64,000 nt of DNA from Halomonas sp. UBA3074. Lineage in GTDB: Bacteria > Pseudomonadota > Gammaproteobacteria > Pseudomonadales > Halomonadaceae. Every line of letters begins with the position of its first letter. The stretch's first letter is position 1. Made by a program: the position numbers and the translations under genes. Positions 55,335 to 63,904 of this stretch are shown piece after piece. Location: positions 62,001 through 126,000 of the forward strand of contig NZ_DFBS01000036.1 of assembly GCF_002366715.1 (NCBI RefSeq), written 5' to 3'. Under the pieces are notes generated by a model. The model searched no databases. It saw only the letters and a list, made by a program, of their open reading frames with translations, and had not been told where the DNA came from.

Positions 55335-56165
55335 ATGGCAATCGTCAAGACCAAACCCACTTCCGCCGGTCGTCGCCACGTCGTCAAGATCGTTGGCGAG
55401 GAACTGTTTAAAGGCCGTGCTTATGCACCGCTTTTGGAAAAACAGTCCAAGTCCGGCGGCCGGAATAACTACGGTCGTATCACCACCCGCCACGTGGGCG
55501 GTGGTCATCGTCACCACTATCGGTTGATCGATTTCAAGCGCACCAAAGATGGCATTCCTGCCACCGTTGAGCGCCTGGAGCACGATCCCAACCGCAGTGC
55601 GCACATTGCACTGCTGAAGTATGCCGATGGTGAGCGTCGTTACATCATTGCACCGAAAGGTGTCAGCGCGGGTGACGTGCTGGAATCTGGTGTTAACGCG
55701 CCTATCAAGAAAGGCAATGCCTTGCCGCTGCGTAACGTCCCATTGGGTTCTACGGTGCACTGCATCGAACTCAAGCCGGGCAAAGGTGCGCAGATTGCTC
55801 GCAGTGCCGGTACAAGCGCCCAGCTGGTTGCTCGTGAAGGTAACTATGCCACCCTGCGTCTTCGCTCTGGCGAAATGCGTAAAGTGTTGGCCGAGTGCCG
55901 CGCGACCTTGGGTGAGGTGAGCAACTCTGAGCACAGCCTGCGTCAACTTGGCAAGGCCGGTGCGAAGCGCTGGAGAGGTGTGCGTCCGACTGTTCGCGGT
56001 GTCGCGATGAACCCAGTCGATCACCCGCACGGTGGTGGCGAAGGCCGCACCAGTGGTGGTCGTCACCCGGTATCCCCATGGGGTGTGCCGACTAAGGGTC
56101 ACAAGACGCGTAAGAACAAGCGCACCGACAAGCTGATCATCCGTCGTCGTAATAAGACGCGCTGA
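55335..56165 (+). CDS. rplB: 50S ribosomal protein L2
   Basis: 276 residues. Near the peptidyl transferase centre and needed for subunit joining. It starts AIVKTKPTSAGRRHVVKIVG. The conserved GVAMNPVDHPHGGGEGRTSG contains the functionally important histidine. C-terminal RNA-binding tail is basic. Confidence 0.97.
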   Translation: MAIVKTKPTSAGRRHVVKIVGEELFKGRAYAPLLEKQSKSGGRNNYGRITTRHVGGGHRHHYRLIDFKRTKDGIPATVERLEHDPNRSAHIALLKYADGERRYIIAPKGVSAGDVLESGVNAPIKKGNALPLRNVPLGSTVHCIELKPGKGAQIARSAGTSAQLVAREGNYATLRLRSGEMRKVLAECRATLGEVSNSEHSLRQLGKAGAKRWRGVRPTVRGVAMNPVDHPHGGGEGRTSGGRHPVSPWGVPTKGHKTRKNKRTDKLIIRRRNKTR

Positions 56166-56198
56166 TCTAAATTGCCAAGACATTAAGAGGTAACGGCT

Positions 56199-56474
56199 GT
56201 GCCACGTTCACTAAAGAAAGGTCCCTTCATTGACCTTCATCTTTTGAAGAAGGTAGAGGCTGCAGTGGAGAAGAACGACCGTAAACCGATCAAGACTTGG
56301 TCGCGTCGTTCTATGATCCTGCCAAATATGGTAGGCCTCACTATCGCTGTCCATAATGGTCGTCAACACGTCCCGGTGCACGTCTCCGAGGAAATGGTTG
56401 GCCACAAATTGGGCGAATTCGCTGCTACCCGCACTTATCGTGGGCATGCGGCGGATAAAAAAGCCAAACGGTAA
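56199..56474 (+). CDS. rpsS: 30S ribosomal protein S19
   Basis: 91 residues. 30S head protein contacting S13 and the A-site finger. GTG start at 56199 with AAGAGG upstream; PRSLKKGPFIDLHLLKKVEA matches the family start. HVSEEMVGHKLGEFAATRTY is conserved. Confidence 0.96.
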   Translation: MPRSLKKGPFIDLHLLKKVEAAVEKNDRKPIKTWSRRSMILPNMVGLTIAVHNGRQHVPVHVSEEMVGHKLGEFAATRTYRGHAADKKAKR

Positions 56475-56492
56475 GCCAGAGAGGATTGAGAG

Positions 56493-56825
56493 ATGGAAGT
56501 CACAGCTAAGCTGCTTGGCGCTCGTTTATCCGCCCAGAAGGCCCGTTTGGTGGCTGACCAGGTGCGCGGTAAACCTGTCGCCGAGGCACTCGACCTGCTG
56601 ACCTTCTCACCGAAGAAGGCTGCCAAGCTGGTTAAGAAGGTGCTGCAATCCGCGATTGCGAATGCGGAAGAAAATAACGGCATGGATATTGACGAGCTGC
56701 GTGTCTCGACCATCTGCGTCGATGAGGGCATGACGCTCAAGCGTATCAAGCCGCGTGCCAAGGGGCGTGCGGATCGTATCTTGAAGCGCACGTGCCACAT
56801 CACCGTCAAGGTAGCCGAGAAGTAG
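56493..56825 (+). CDS. rplV: 50S ribosomal protein L22
   Basis: 110 residues. Its beta hairpin reaches into the exit tunnel near the macrolide site: MTLKRIKPRAKGRADRILKR is intact. It starts EVTAKLLGARLSAQKARLVA. It lies 10 bases before rpsC. Confidence 0.96.
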   Translation: MEVTAKLLGARLSAQKARLVADQVRGKPVAEALDLLTFSPKKAAKLVKKVLQSAIANAEENNGMDIDELRVSTICVDEGMTLKRIKPRAKGRADRILKRTCHITVKVAEK

Positions 56826-56835
56826 GAGTCGACCG

Positions 56836-57537
56836 ATGGGTCAGAAAGTCAATCCAACAGGCATTCGACTGGGCATCGTCAAAGACCATGCTTCTGTCTG
56901 GTATGCTGAGCGCGGCGCTTACGCCGATAAGCTCAATAACGATCTCGAAGTGCGTAGCTTCCTGGAAGAGCGTCTTAAAAGCGCGTCTGTTAGCCGCATC
57001 CACATCGAGCGTCCGGCGAACAATGCCCGCATCACCATTCACACTGCCCGTCCGGGTATCGTGATTGGTAAGAAAGGGGAAGATGTCGACCGTCTGCGTC
57101 GCGATCTTACCCAAATGATGGGTGTTCCCGTGCATGTGAACATCGAAGAAGTTCGCAAGCCGGAGCTGGATGCCAAGCTAGTCGCTGCTAACGTAGCGGG
57201 TCAGCTTGAGCGTCGCGTCATGTTCCGTCGTGCGATGAAGCGCGCGGTTCAGAACGCAATGCGTCTTGGCGCTGGTGGCATCAAGATTCAGCTATCAGGT
57301 CGTCTTGGTGGCGCTGAAATCGCACGTACCGAATGGTACCGCGAAGGTCGCGTTCCGCTGCACACGTTGCGTGCGGATATCGACTACGCCACTTACGAAG
57401 CTCACACCACCTACGGCGTTATCGGCGTCAAAGTGTGGATCTTCAAGGGTGAAATCCTCGGCGGTATCGAGGAAGTACGTGCCAAGGCTAAACAACAGCC
57501 TGCCGGCAACGCGCCCAAGAAGAAAGGTTCCAGGTAA
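56836..57537 (+). CDS. rpsC: 30S ribosomal protein S3
   Basis: 233 residues. Forms part of the mRNA entry channel and helicase. KH domain motif IVIGKKGEDVDRLRRDL is present. The protein starts GQKVNPTGIRLGIVKDHASV and ends in a basic, low-complexity tail (QQPAGNAPKKKGSR). Confidence 0.97.
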   Translation: MGQKVNPTGIRLGIVKDHASVWYAERGAYADKLNNDLEVRSFLEERLKSASVSRIHIERPANNARITIHTARPGIVIGKKGEDVDRLRRDLTQMMGVPVHVNIEEVRKPELDAKLVAANVAGQLERRVMFRRAMKRAVQNAMRLGAGGIKIQLSGRLGGAEIARTEWYREGRVPLHTLRADIDYATYEAHTTYGVIGVKVWIFKGEILGGIEEVRAKAKQQPAGNAPKKKGSR

Positions 57538-57552
57538 GGGGAGAGCGAGTCG

Positions 57553-57966
57553 ATGTTACAGCCCAAGCGTATGAAATTCCGCAAGATGATGAAAGGCCGC
57601 AACCGTGGCCTGGCGCATCGCGGAAGCAAGATCAGCTTCGGGGAATACGGCCTTAAAGCTACCGGTCGCGGCCGCATCACTGCGCGTCAGATCGAAGCAG
57701 GCCGTCGTGCGATCACACGTCACGTTAAGCGTGGCGGTAAAATCTGGATCCGCGTCTTCCCTGATAAGCCGATCTCCAAGAAGCCGCTCGAAGTTCGTAT
57801 GGGTAAAGGTAAAGGTTCTGTTGAGTACTGGGTTGCCCAGATCCAACCGGGTCGGGTCCTGTATGAAATTGAAGGCGTGTCGGAAGAGCTCGCACGTGAA
57901 GCGTTTGAGCTTGCCGCACAGAAAATGCCCTTATCCACCACCTTTGCGAAACGGACGGTGATGTGA
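57553..57966 (+). CDS. rplP: 50S ribosomal protein L16
   Basis: 137 residues. Contacts A-site tRNA near the peptidyl transferase centre. It starts LQPKRMKFRKMMKGRNRGLA and ends with AAQKMPLSTTFAKRTVM. Its last stop base is the first base of the rpmC ATG (TGATG). Confidence 0.96.
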   Translation: MLQPKRMKFRKMMKGRNRGLAHRGSKISFGEYGLKATGRGRITARQIEAGRRAITRHVKRGGKIWIRVFPDKPISKKPLEVRMGKGKGSVEYWVAQIQPGRVLYEIEGVSEELAREAFELAAQKMPLSTTFAKRTVM

Positions 57967-58157
57967 TGAAAGCCCAGGAAATTCGTGAAAAGTCCGCAGG
58001 AGAGCTCCAGGAGCAACTCCTCGAACTCCTCCGCGAGCAGTTTAACCTGCGCATGCAGAAGGCCACTGGCCAACTGAGCCAGACTCATCTGCTCAAGCAG
58101 GTCCGCCGGGATATCGCCCGCGTAAAGACTTTGCTCAACGAGAAGGCAGGTGATTGA
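57966..58157 (+). CDS. rpmC: 50S ribosomal protein L29
   Basis: 63 residues. Two-helix protein at the tunnel exit next to L23. It starts KAQEIREKSAGELQEQLLEL, with EQFNLRMQKATGQL following. ATG 57966 is preferred over an in-frame GTG one codon earlier. It overlaps rplP by one base and needs coupling, as its own ribosome site is poor. Confidence 0.94.
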   Translation: MKAQEIREKSAGELQEQLLELLREQFNLRMQKATGQLSQTHLLKQVRRDIARVKTLLNEKAGD

Positions 58158-58158
58158 G

Positions 58159-58419
58159 ATGGCCGAAGAAAACACAAAGCGTACGCTCACCGGTAAAGTG
58201 GTGAGCGATAAGATGGACAAGTCCATCGTCGTCATGATCGAGCGGCGCGAGCGTCACCCGATCTACGGAAAATACGTTAAGCGCTCCACCAAGCTGCACG
58301 CCCATGATGAGGCGAACCAAGCTAAGGCAGGCGATACGGTTTCCATTCAGGAATGCCGTCCGCTTTCCAAGAAAAAAGCTTGGACGCTGGTCGAGGTGGT
58401 TGAACACGCCAAGGGTTAA
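58159..58419 (+). CDS. rpsQ: 30S ribosomal protein S17
   Basis: 86 residues. OB-fold 16S rRNA binder acting early in assembly. It starts AEENTKRTLTGKVVSDKMDK and contains RRERHPIYGKYVKRSTKLHA. ATG 58159 lies one base after the rpmC stop. It closes the S10 operon in the classical layout. Confidence 0.95.
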   Translation: MAEENTKRTLTGKVVSDKMDKSIVVMIERRERHPIYGKYVKRSTKLHAHDEANQAKAGDTVSIQECRPLSKKKAWTLVEVVEHAKG

Positions 58420-58468
58420 TCCCTAGGCTGTCCAATCAGTGCAGTCAGATTAGGTTTGGAGAAAACCG

Positions 58469-58840
58469 ATGATTCAGACTCAGACAATGCTGGATGTCGC
58501 CGACAACAGCGGAGCGCGCCGGGTGCAGTGCATCAAGGTGTTAGGCGGTTCACACCGTCGTTACGCTCGCGTTGGTGATATCATCAAGGTCACGGTTAAG
58601 GAAGCGATTCCGCGTGGCAAGGTCAAAAAAGGCCAGGTGCTAAAAGCGGTCGTGGTCCGGACCCGTAGTGGCGTCCGTCGTCCCGACGGTTCGCTCATCC
58701 GTTTCGATGGAAATGCGGCAGTTTTGTTGAATAACACCAACGAACAGCCCATCGGTACCCGTATTTTTGGGCCGGTGACTCGTGAACTTCGTAATGAAAA
58801 GTTCATGAAGATCATTTCCTTAGCGCCTGAAGTGCTGTAA
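58469..58840 (+). CDS. rplN: 50S ribosomal protein L14
   Basis: 123 residues. Intersubunit-face protein and first gene of the spc operon. It starts IQTQTMLDVADNSGARRVQC and contains GSLIRFDGNAAVLLNNTNEQ. The 49 bases after rpsQ include TTGGAGAA before ATG but no clear separate promoter. Confidence 0.97.
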   Translation: MIQTQTMLDVADNSGARRVQCIKVLGGSHRRYARVGDIIKVTVKEAIPRGKVKKGQVLKAVVVRTRSGVRRPDGSLIRFDGNAAVLLNNTNEQPIGTRIFGPVTRELRNEKFMKIISLAPEVL

Positions 58841-58854
58841 GGAGCGAGGCGGAT

Positions 58855-59169
58855 ATGCAAAAGATCAAACGTGACGATGAAGTCATCGTCATCGCCGGGA
58901 AGGATAAGGGCAAACGTGGCACCGTTAAGCGGGTACTAGAAAACCGCTTCTTGGTGTCCGGTGTGAACATGATTAAACGTCACACCAAGCCAAATCCCAT
59001 GGCGGGAAATCAGGGCGGTATCGTCGAGCGTGAGGCTCCGATTCACGCGTCCAACGTAGCCATCTTCAATTCGGAGACCGGTAAGGCGGATCGCGTCGGC
59101 TTCCAAGTGAAGGAAGACGGTACCAAGGTACGTATCTACAAGTCGACGCAGACGCAGATCGACGCCTAA
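58855..59169 (+). CDS. rplX: 50S ribosomal protein L24
   Basis: 104 residues. Assembly initiator with a KOW motif (DDEVIVIAGKDKGKRGTVKR near the N-terminus). AAGGAGCGAGG precedes ATG 58855. It is linked to rplE, 18 bases downstream. Confidence 0.96.
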   Translation: MQKIKRDDEVIVIAGKDKGKRGTVKRVLENRFLVSGVNMIKRHTKPNPMAGNQGGIVEREAPIHASNVAIFNSETGKADRVGFQVKEDGTKVRIYKSTQTQIDA

Positions 59170-59187
59170 CGCGAGTCGGGTAGCAAA

Positions 59188-59727
59188 ATGGCGAACTTGA
59201 AAGAACGTTATCAAAACGAGGTAGCAGCTCAACTCAAAGAAGAGTTTAGCTATGCCAACGTTATGCAGGTACCCCGGATCACGAAAGTGACTCTGAACAT
59301 GGGTATCGGCGAAGCAGTCAACGATAAAAAGTTGATTGACAATGCCATCGGCGACCTAGAGAAACTCTCTGGTCAGAAACCGTTGGTGACCAAGGCACGT
59401 AAGTCCATCGCGGGCTTCAAGGTGCGCGAAGGTTGGCCTATCGGCATCAAGGTAACACTGCGCGCTGAGCGTATGTGGGACTTCTTGGACCGTTTGGTTT
59501 ACATCGCGATTCCCCGCGTGCGTGACTTCCGTGGTCTCAACCCGAAGTCTTTCGACGGTCGTGGCAATTACTCCATGGGTGTGCGTGAGCAGATCATCTT
59601 CCCGGAGATCGAATATGATAAAATCGATCGCATCCGGGGGTTGGACGTCACTATCACTACGACCGCCAAAACCGACGAGGAAGGTCGTGCGCTATTAGCT
59701 GCACTGAACTTCCCGTTCAAGAAATAG
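59188..59727 (+). CDS. rplE: 50S ribosomal protein L5
   Basis: 179 residues. Binds 5S rRNA and contacts P-site tRNA and S13. It starts ANLKERYQNEVAAQLKEEFS. KARKSIAGFKVREGWPIGIK and RDFRGLNPKSFDGRGNYSMG are conserved. Confidence 0.97.
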   Translation: MANLKERYQNEVAAQLKEEFSYANVMQVPRITKVTLNMGIGEAVNDKKLIDNAIGDLEKLSGQKPLVTKARKSIAGFKVREGWPIGIKVTLRAERMWDFLDRLVYIAIPRVRDFRGLNPKSFDGRGNYSMGVREQIIFPEIEYDKIDRIRGLDVTITTTAKTDEEGRALLAALNFPFKK

Positions 59728-59737
59728 GGGCGAGATC

Positions 59738-60043
59738 ATGGCTAAGAAAAGTATGGTAGAGCGTGAGCTTAAGCGTACTCAGCTGGTCGCGAAGTATGCG
59801 GCCAAGCGCGCTGAACTCAAGAAGATCATCTCAGACGTTAACACGTCTGAGGAAGACCGCTTCGAGGCGACGCTGAAGCTGCAGCAACTGCCGCGCGACT
59901 CAAGCCCGGTGCGTCAGCGTAACCGCTGCCGTATTACCGGTCGTCCGCACGGTTTTTACAACAAGTTCGGCCTCGGCCGTAACAAGCTGCGTGAAGCCGC
60001 CATGCGTGGCGACGTTCCTGGACTCAAAAAGTCCAGTTGGTAA
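59738..60043 (+). CDS. rpsN: 30S ribosomal protein S14
   Basis: 101 residues, the long zinc-free form (no CxxC pairs). 30S head protein. It starts AKKSMVERELKRTQLVAKYA and ends in RCRITGRPHGFYNKFGLGRN plus a short tail. It lies 10 bases after rplE. Confidence 0.96.
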   Translation: MAKKSMVERELKRTQLVAKYAAKRAELKKIISDVNTSEEDRFEATLKLQQLPRDSSPVRQRNRCRITGRPHGFYNKFGLGRNKLREAAMRGDVPGLKKSSW

Positions 60044-60075
60044 CGCCACGTAGAATCATCAGGAGCGCACATTAA

Positions 60076-60468
60076 ATGAGCATGCAAGACACTCTGGCGG
60101 ATATGTTTACTCGTATCCGCAATGCGCAGATGGCCACCAAGGAGACGGCAACCATGCCGTCCTCCAAGCTGAAAGTGCAAGTGGCCCGAGTGCTAAAGGA
60201 AGAAGGCTACATTACCGACTTCACAGTCGCGGAGGGCGCTAAGCCTGAGCTGACTGTAACCCTTAAGTATTTTGAGGGTAAGCCGGTCATAGAGCACATT
60301 CAGCGGGTTTCCAAGCCGTCCCTGCGCCGTTACATGGGTAAGGACAACCTGCCTAAGGTCGCCGATGGTCTTGGTATCGCGATTGTCACCACATCCAATG
60401 GTGTCATGACCGATCGTGCCGCGCGCCAAGCGGGTGTCGGTGGCGAAGTCATCTGCACCGTATTCTAG
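60076..60468 (+). CDS. rpsH: 30S ribosomal protein S8
   Basis: 130 residues. Central-domain 16S rRNA binder and, in E. coli, the repressor of the spc operon. It starts SMQDTLADMFTRIRNAQMAT and ends GVGGEVICTVF with TSNGVMTDRAAR before it. AGGAGCG precedes ATG 60076. Confidence 0.97.
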   Translation: MSMQDTLADMFTRIRNAQMATKETATMPSSKLKVQVARVLKEEGYITDFTVAEGAKPELTVTLKYFEGKPVIEHIQRVSKPSLRRYMGKDNLPKVADGLGIAIVTTSNGVMTDRAARQAGVGGEVICTVF

Positions 60469-60477
60469 GAGGCTGGA

Positions 60478-61008
60478 ATGTCCCGCATAGCGAAATATCC
60501 GGTTAAAGTGCCTGCCGGCGTTGACATCAAAATCAATGCCGACCAGCTGACCGCCAAAGGCGGCCAGGGCACGCTATCTATGACGATCCACTCTGATGTA
60601 GTGGTGAATCAAGAAGATGGCCAGCTGACCTTCGCCCCGAGTGAGTCTGCCAAGAGCTGGGCAATGGCCGGTACTACCCGCGCCTTAGTTCAGAACCTGG
60701 TAACGGGCGTATCCGAGGGTTTCACACGAACTCTCGAAATTGTTGGCGTCGGTTATCGTGCCCAAGCTAAGGGCCAGACGCTCAATCTTTCACTGGGCTT
60801 CTCGCACCCGGTCGACTACGAACTGCCGAAAGGTGTTACAGCGGAAACGCCGAAAAACACCGTGATCGTGCTGAAAAGCGCGGACAAGCAGCAGCTCGGT
60901 CAGTGCGCCGCGGAAATCCGCGCTTTCCGTCCGCCCGAGCCGTATAAAGGCAAGGGTGTACGGTACGCCGACGAGCAGGTGCGTCGCAAAGAAGCCAAGA
61001 AGAAGTAA
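60478..61008 (+). CDS. rplF: 50S ribosomal protein L6
   Basis: 176 residues. Lies near the factor-binding centre by the sarcin-ricin loop. It starts SRIAKYPVKVPAGVDIKINA and ends with RPPEPYKGKGVRYADEQVRR and a lysine-rich tail. It lies 9 bases from both neighbours. Confidence 0.97.
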   Translation: MSRIAKYPVKVPAGVDIKINADQLTAKGGQGTLSMTIHSDVVVNQEDGQLTFAPSESAKSWAMAGTTRALVQNLVTGVSEGFTRTLEIVGVGYRAQAKGQTLNLSLGFSHPVDYELPKGVTAETPKNTVIVLKSADKQQLGQCAAEIRAFRPPEPYKGKGVRYADEQVRRKEAKKK

Positions 61009-61017
61009 GGCAGGGTT

Positions 61018-61368
61018 ATGAACGCGAAGAAAGAATCTCGTCTCCGTCGTGCCCGCCGCGCTCGCGCGAAGATCCGCGAGCTGGGCGTGTATCGCCTGTG
61101 CGTCAACCGTACCCCGCGTCACATCTATGCGCAGATTATCTCGCCGGATGGTGGCAAAGTGTTAGCCAGTGCTTCTACGCTGGACAAAGCACTGCGCGAG
61201 GGTGCGACCGGCAACTCAGATGCGGCCTCTAAAGTAGGTGCTCTGATTGCCGAACGCGCTAAAGAAGCAGGCATCACCCAGGTGGCCTTCGACCGTGCTG
61301 GCTTTAAGTATCACGGCCGCGTCAAGGCGCTGGCCGACGCCGCACGTGAAGGCGGCCTGGAATTCTAA
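61018..61368 (+). CDS. rplR: 50S ribosomal protein L18
   Basis: 116 residues. Brings 5S rRNA into the 50S with L5. Arg-rich N-terminus KESRLRRARRARAKI, then RLCVNRTPRHIYAQIISPDG and a C-terminal FDRAGFKYHGRVKALADAAR. Confidence 0.96.
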   Translation: MNAKKESRLRRARRARAKIRELGVYRLCVNRTPRHIYAQIISPDGGKVLASASTLDKALREGATGNSDAASKVGALIAERAKEAGITQVAFDRAGFKYHGRVKALADAAREGGLEF

Positions 61369-61379
61369 AGGGTTTTACG

Positions 61380-61880
61380 ATGGCGAAGAACGAACAGCAA
61401 AGCGGTGATCTGCAAGAGAAGTTAGTGCAGGTCAACCGCGTCGCCAAGGTGGTCAAGGGTGGTCGTATTTTCGGCTTCACCGCACTGACCGTCGTTGGTG
61501 ATGGTAAAGGTCGTGTCGGTTTCGGTCGTGGCAAGGCGCGTGAAGTGCCTGTCGCAATCCAGAAAGCGATGGATCAAGCTCGTCGCAACATGGTCAAGGT
61601 GAACCTCGCTGGCCAAACGCTGCAGTACCCGGTAAAAGCCCGTCACGGTGCTTCCAAGGTGTACATGCAGCCGGCTTCCGAAGGTACCGGCATCATCGCC
61701 GGTGGCGCCATGCGCTCTGTACTAGAGCTTGCCGGTGTCCACGACGTACTGGCCAAGTGCTACGGTTCCACCAACCCGGTTAACGTGGTTCGAGCGACTG
61801 TTAAAGGTCTCTCTTCCATGCAAGCACCGGAAGACATTGCCGCTAAGCGCGGTTTGTCTGTCGAAGCGATCACGGGGTAA
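61380..61880 (+). CDS. rpsE: 30S ribosomal protein S5
   Basis: 166 residues. Fidelity protein at the mRNA entry site and spectinomycin-resistance target. VNRVAKVVKGGRIFGFTALT holds the wild-type spectinomycin loop; VVGDGKGRVGFGRGKAREVP follows. It lies 6 bases before rpmD. Confidence 0.97.
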   Translation: MAKNEQQSGDLQEKLVQVNRVAKVVKGGRIFGFTALTVVGDGKGRVGFGRGKAREVPVAIQKAMDQARRNMVKVNLAGQTLQYPVKARHGASKVYMQPASEGTGIIAGGAMRSVLELAGVHDVLAKCYGSTNPVNVVRATVKGLSSMQAPEDIAAKRGLSVEAITG

Positions 61881-61886
61881 GGCACC

Positions 61887-62069
61887 ATGGCAGCAACGAT
61901 CAAGGTTACCCAGATCCGCAGCACCATCGGCATCATGCCCAAGCACAAGGCTACTATGAAAGGCTTGGGCCTGCGTCGCATCGGTCATACGGTTGAACTG
62001 GAAGACACCCCTGCCGTACGCGGCATGATCCACAAGGTAACTTACCTTGTGCGCGTTGAGGGAGAGTAA
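61887..62069 (+). CDS. rpmD: 50S ribosomal protein L30
   Basis: 60 residues. Small non-essential 50S protein. It starts AATIKVTQIRSTIGIMPKHK and has GLGLRRIGHTVELEDTPAVR. GTAAGGCACC overlaps the rpsE stop as ribosome site. Confidence 0.96.
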   Translation: MAATIKVTQIRSTIGIMPKHKATMKGLGLRRIGHTVELEDTPAVRGMIHKVTYLVRVEGE

Positions 62070-62072
62070 TCC

Positions 62073-62507
62073 ATGAAACTCAATAACCTAAGCCCGGCTC
62101 CGGGCTCCAAACACGCTGCAAAGCGTGTGGGTCGTGGCATCGGTTCCGGTCTTGGTAAGACCGGTGGCCGTGGCCACAAAGGTCAGAAATCACGTAGTGG
62201 CGGCAGTGTTAAGCCCGGTTTCGAAGGCGGTCAGATGCCTTTGCAGCGCCGTTTGCCGAAATTCGGCTTTACGTCTGCAAAGTCGCTGGTCTCTGAAGAA
62301 GTACGCCTGGCTGAGCTTGCTAAAGTTGCCGGTGGCGAAGTCACCATGGCATCTTTGAAAGAAGCCAACGTGCTGAAGGATGCTACGCTACACGCGAAGA
62401 TCATCCTTTCTGGCGAATTGAAAACAGCGGTTACCGTTCGCGGAATCAAGGTCACCAAAGGTGCCCGTGAAGCGATCGAAGCCGCTGGCGGCAAGGTAGA
62501 GGACTAA
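62073..62507 (+). CDS. rplO: 50S ribosomal protein L15
   Basis: 144 residues. Late-assembly 50S protein. It starts KLNNLSPAPGSKHAAKRVGR and contains the glycine/lysine-rich GKTGGRGHKGQKSRSGGSVK. Its stop directly abuts the secY ATG, so secY translation is coupled. Confidence 0.97.
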   Translation: MKLNNLSPAPGSKHAAKRVGRGIGSGLGKTGGRGHKGQKSRSGGSVKPGFEGGQMPLQRRLPKFGFTSAKSLVSEEVRLAELAKVAGGEVTMASLKEANVLKDATLHAKIILSGELKTAVTVRGIKVTKGAREAIEAAGGKVED

Positions 62508-63839
62508 ATGGCCAAGTCAGGAAAAATGCCGGCGATGGGCAGCGGTCTGAGTGAACTGTGGGCGCGTTTGCGCTTCGTGCTCCTCGCCATCGTGGTGTAC
62601 CGTATTGGTGCCCACATTCCCGTTCCCGGTATCAATCCTGACCAGCTTGCTGCCTTGTTTAGGGAGCAACAGGGAACCATCCTAGGCATGTTTAACATGT
62701 TCTCGGGTGGCGCCCTGGAGCGTATGAGTGTCCTCGCCCTGGGTATCATGCCCTATATATCGGCGTCGATTATCATGCAGCTCATGACTGCGGTCTCCCC
62801 TCATCTTGAGCAGCTCAAGAAAGAGGGTGAGGCTGGCCGCCGCAAGATTAGCCAGTACACCCGCTACGGCACGGTGATACTGGCATTTGTCCAGGCAACC
62901 GGTATGTCCGTCGGCCTGGCTAGCCAAGGCATCGCGTACAGCGCTGACTTTAGCTTCTACTTCACCGCCGTGATTACGTTCGTATCAGGCGCGGTGTTTA
63001 TGATGTGGCTAGGTGAGCAGATTACCGAGAAGGGCATTGGCAACGGTATTTCGCTGCTAATCTTTGCCGGTATTGTCGCTGGACTACCCAGTGCCGTGGG
63101 TCAAGCGTTCGAGCTTGCCCGTAATGAAGGGGCCTGGAATGTTCTGCCGCTGTTAGCGTTGTCTGCGTTAGGTATTGCGACTGTCGCCTTCGTGGTTTTC
63201 ATCGAGCGTGGCCAACGCCGCCTCAAGGTGAACTACCCCCGGCGTCAAGTGGGCAATAAGATGTATGCAGGGCAAAGTAGCTACCTGCCTTTGAAGGTCA
63301 ACATGGCCGGCGTAATTCCGGCGATTTTTGCCTCCAGTATTCTGCTCTTCCCGGCCTCTATCGGTCAGTGGGTAGGTGCCGGCGAAGGTATGGAGTGGTT
63401 GCAGCGTGCATCTCAGGCATTAGGCCCCGGTCAACCGCTTTACATCTTGCTTTTCGCGGCGGCAGTGGTATTCTTCTGCTTCTTTTACACAGCGCTGGTC
63501 TTCAACCCCAAGGATGTGGCTGACAATCTTAAAAAGTCAGGCGCTTTCCTGCCGGGCATTCGCCCCGGCGAGCAGACCGCTCGCTATATCGACAAGGTCA
63601 TGACACGTCTGACCCTGTTCGGTGCCTTGTATATCACTGCGGTTTCCTTGATGCCCCAGTTCTTGATTGTGGCGTGGAACGTGCCGTTCTTTTTCGGCGG
63701 TACCTCGTTGTTAATCGTAGTCGTGGTCATCATGGACTTCATGGCCCAGGTGCAGTCGCATCTCATGTCGCATCAGTATGACTCAGTGATGAAGAAGTCC
63801 AACCTGAAAGGCTACGGTAGCGGCGGTATCATGCGCTGA
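62508..63839 (+). CDS. secY: Preprotein translocase subunit SecY
   Basis: Protein-conducting channel of the Sec system. 443 residues and ten membrane helices. Family signatures are visible: IPVPGINPDQLAALFREQQG near the first periplasmic segment, the ASIIMQLMTAVSPHLEQLKK stretch, IERGQRRLKVNYPRRQVGNK in the cytoplasmic loop that binds SecA or the ribosome, and a C-terminal SHQYDSVMKKSNLKGYG. ATG 62508 follows rplO with no gap. Its partner SecE is encoded at 36282-36665. Confidence 0.97.
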   Translation: MAKSGKMPAMGSGLSELWARLRFVLLAIVVYRIGAHIPVPGINPDQLAALFREQQGTILGMFNMFSGGALERMSVLALGIMPYISASIIMQLMTAVSPHLEQLKKEGEAGRRKISQYTRYGTVILAFVQATGMSVGLASQGIAYSADFSFYFTAVITFVSGAVFMMWLGEQITEKGIGNGISLLIFAGIVAGLPSAVGQAFELARNEGAWNVLPLLALSALGIATVAFVVFIERGQRRLKVNYPRRQVGNKMYAGQSSYLPLKVNMAGVIPAIFASSILLFPASIGQWVGAGEGMEWLQRASQALGPGQPLYILLFAAAVVFFCFFYTALVFNPKDVADNLKKSGAFLPGIRPGEQTARYIDKVMTRLTLFGALYITAVSLMPQFLIVAWNVPFFFGGTSLLIVVVVIMDFMAQVQSHLMSHQYDSVMKKSNLKGYGSGGIMR

Positions 63840-63904
63840 GGCGCCGTCTCCCCTATCGCTTTAGAGAAGGGGCGCGCCGCGAGCCGGTTTTTGGAGAAAG
63901 ATCG

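Noticed and set aside
55251..56183. A 310-codon minus-strand open frame opposite rplB
   Set aside because: It is antisense to a well-conserved ribosomal gene and its composition is unlike a real protein.
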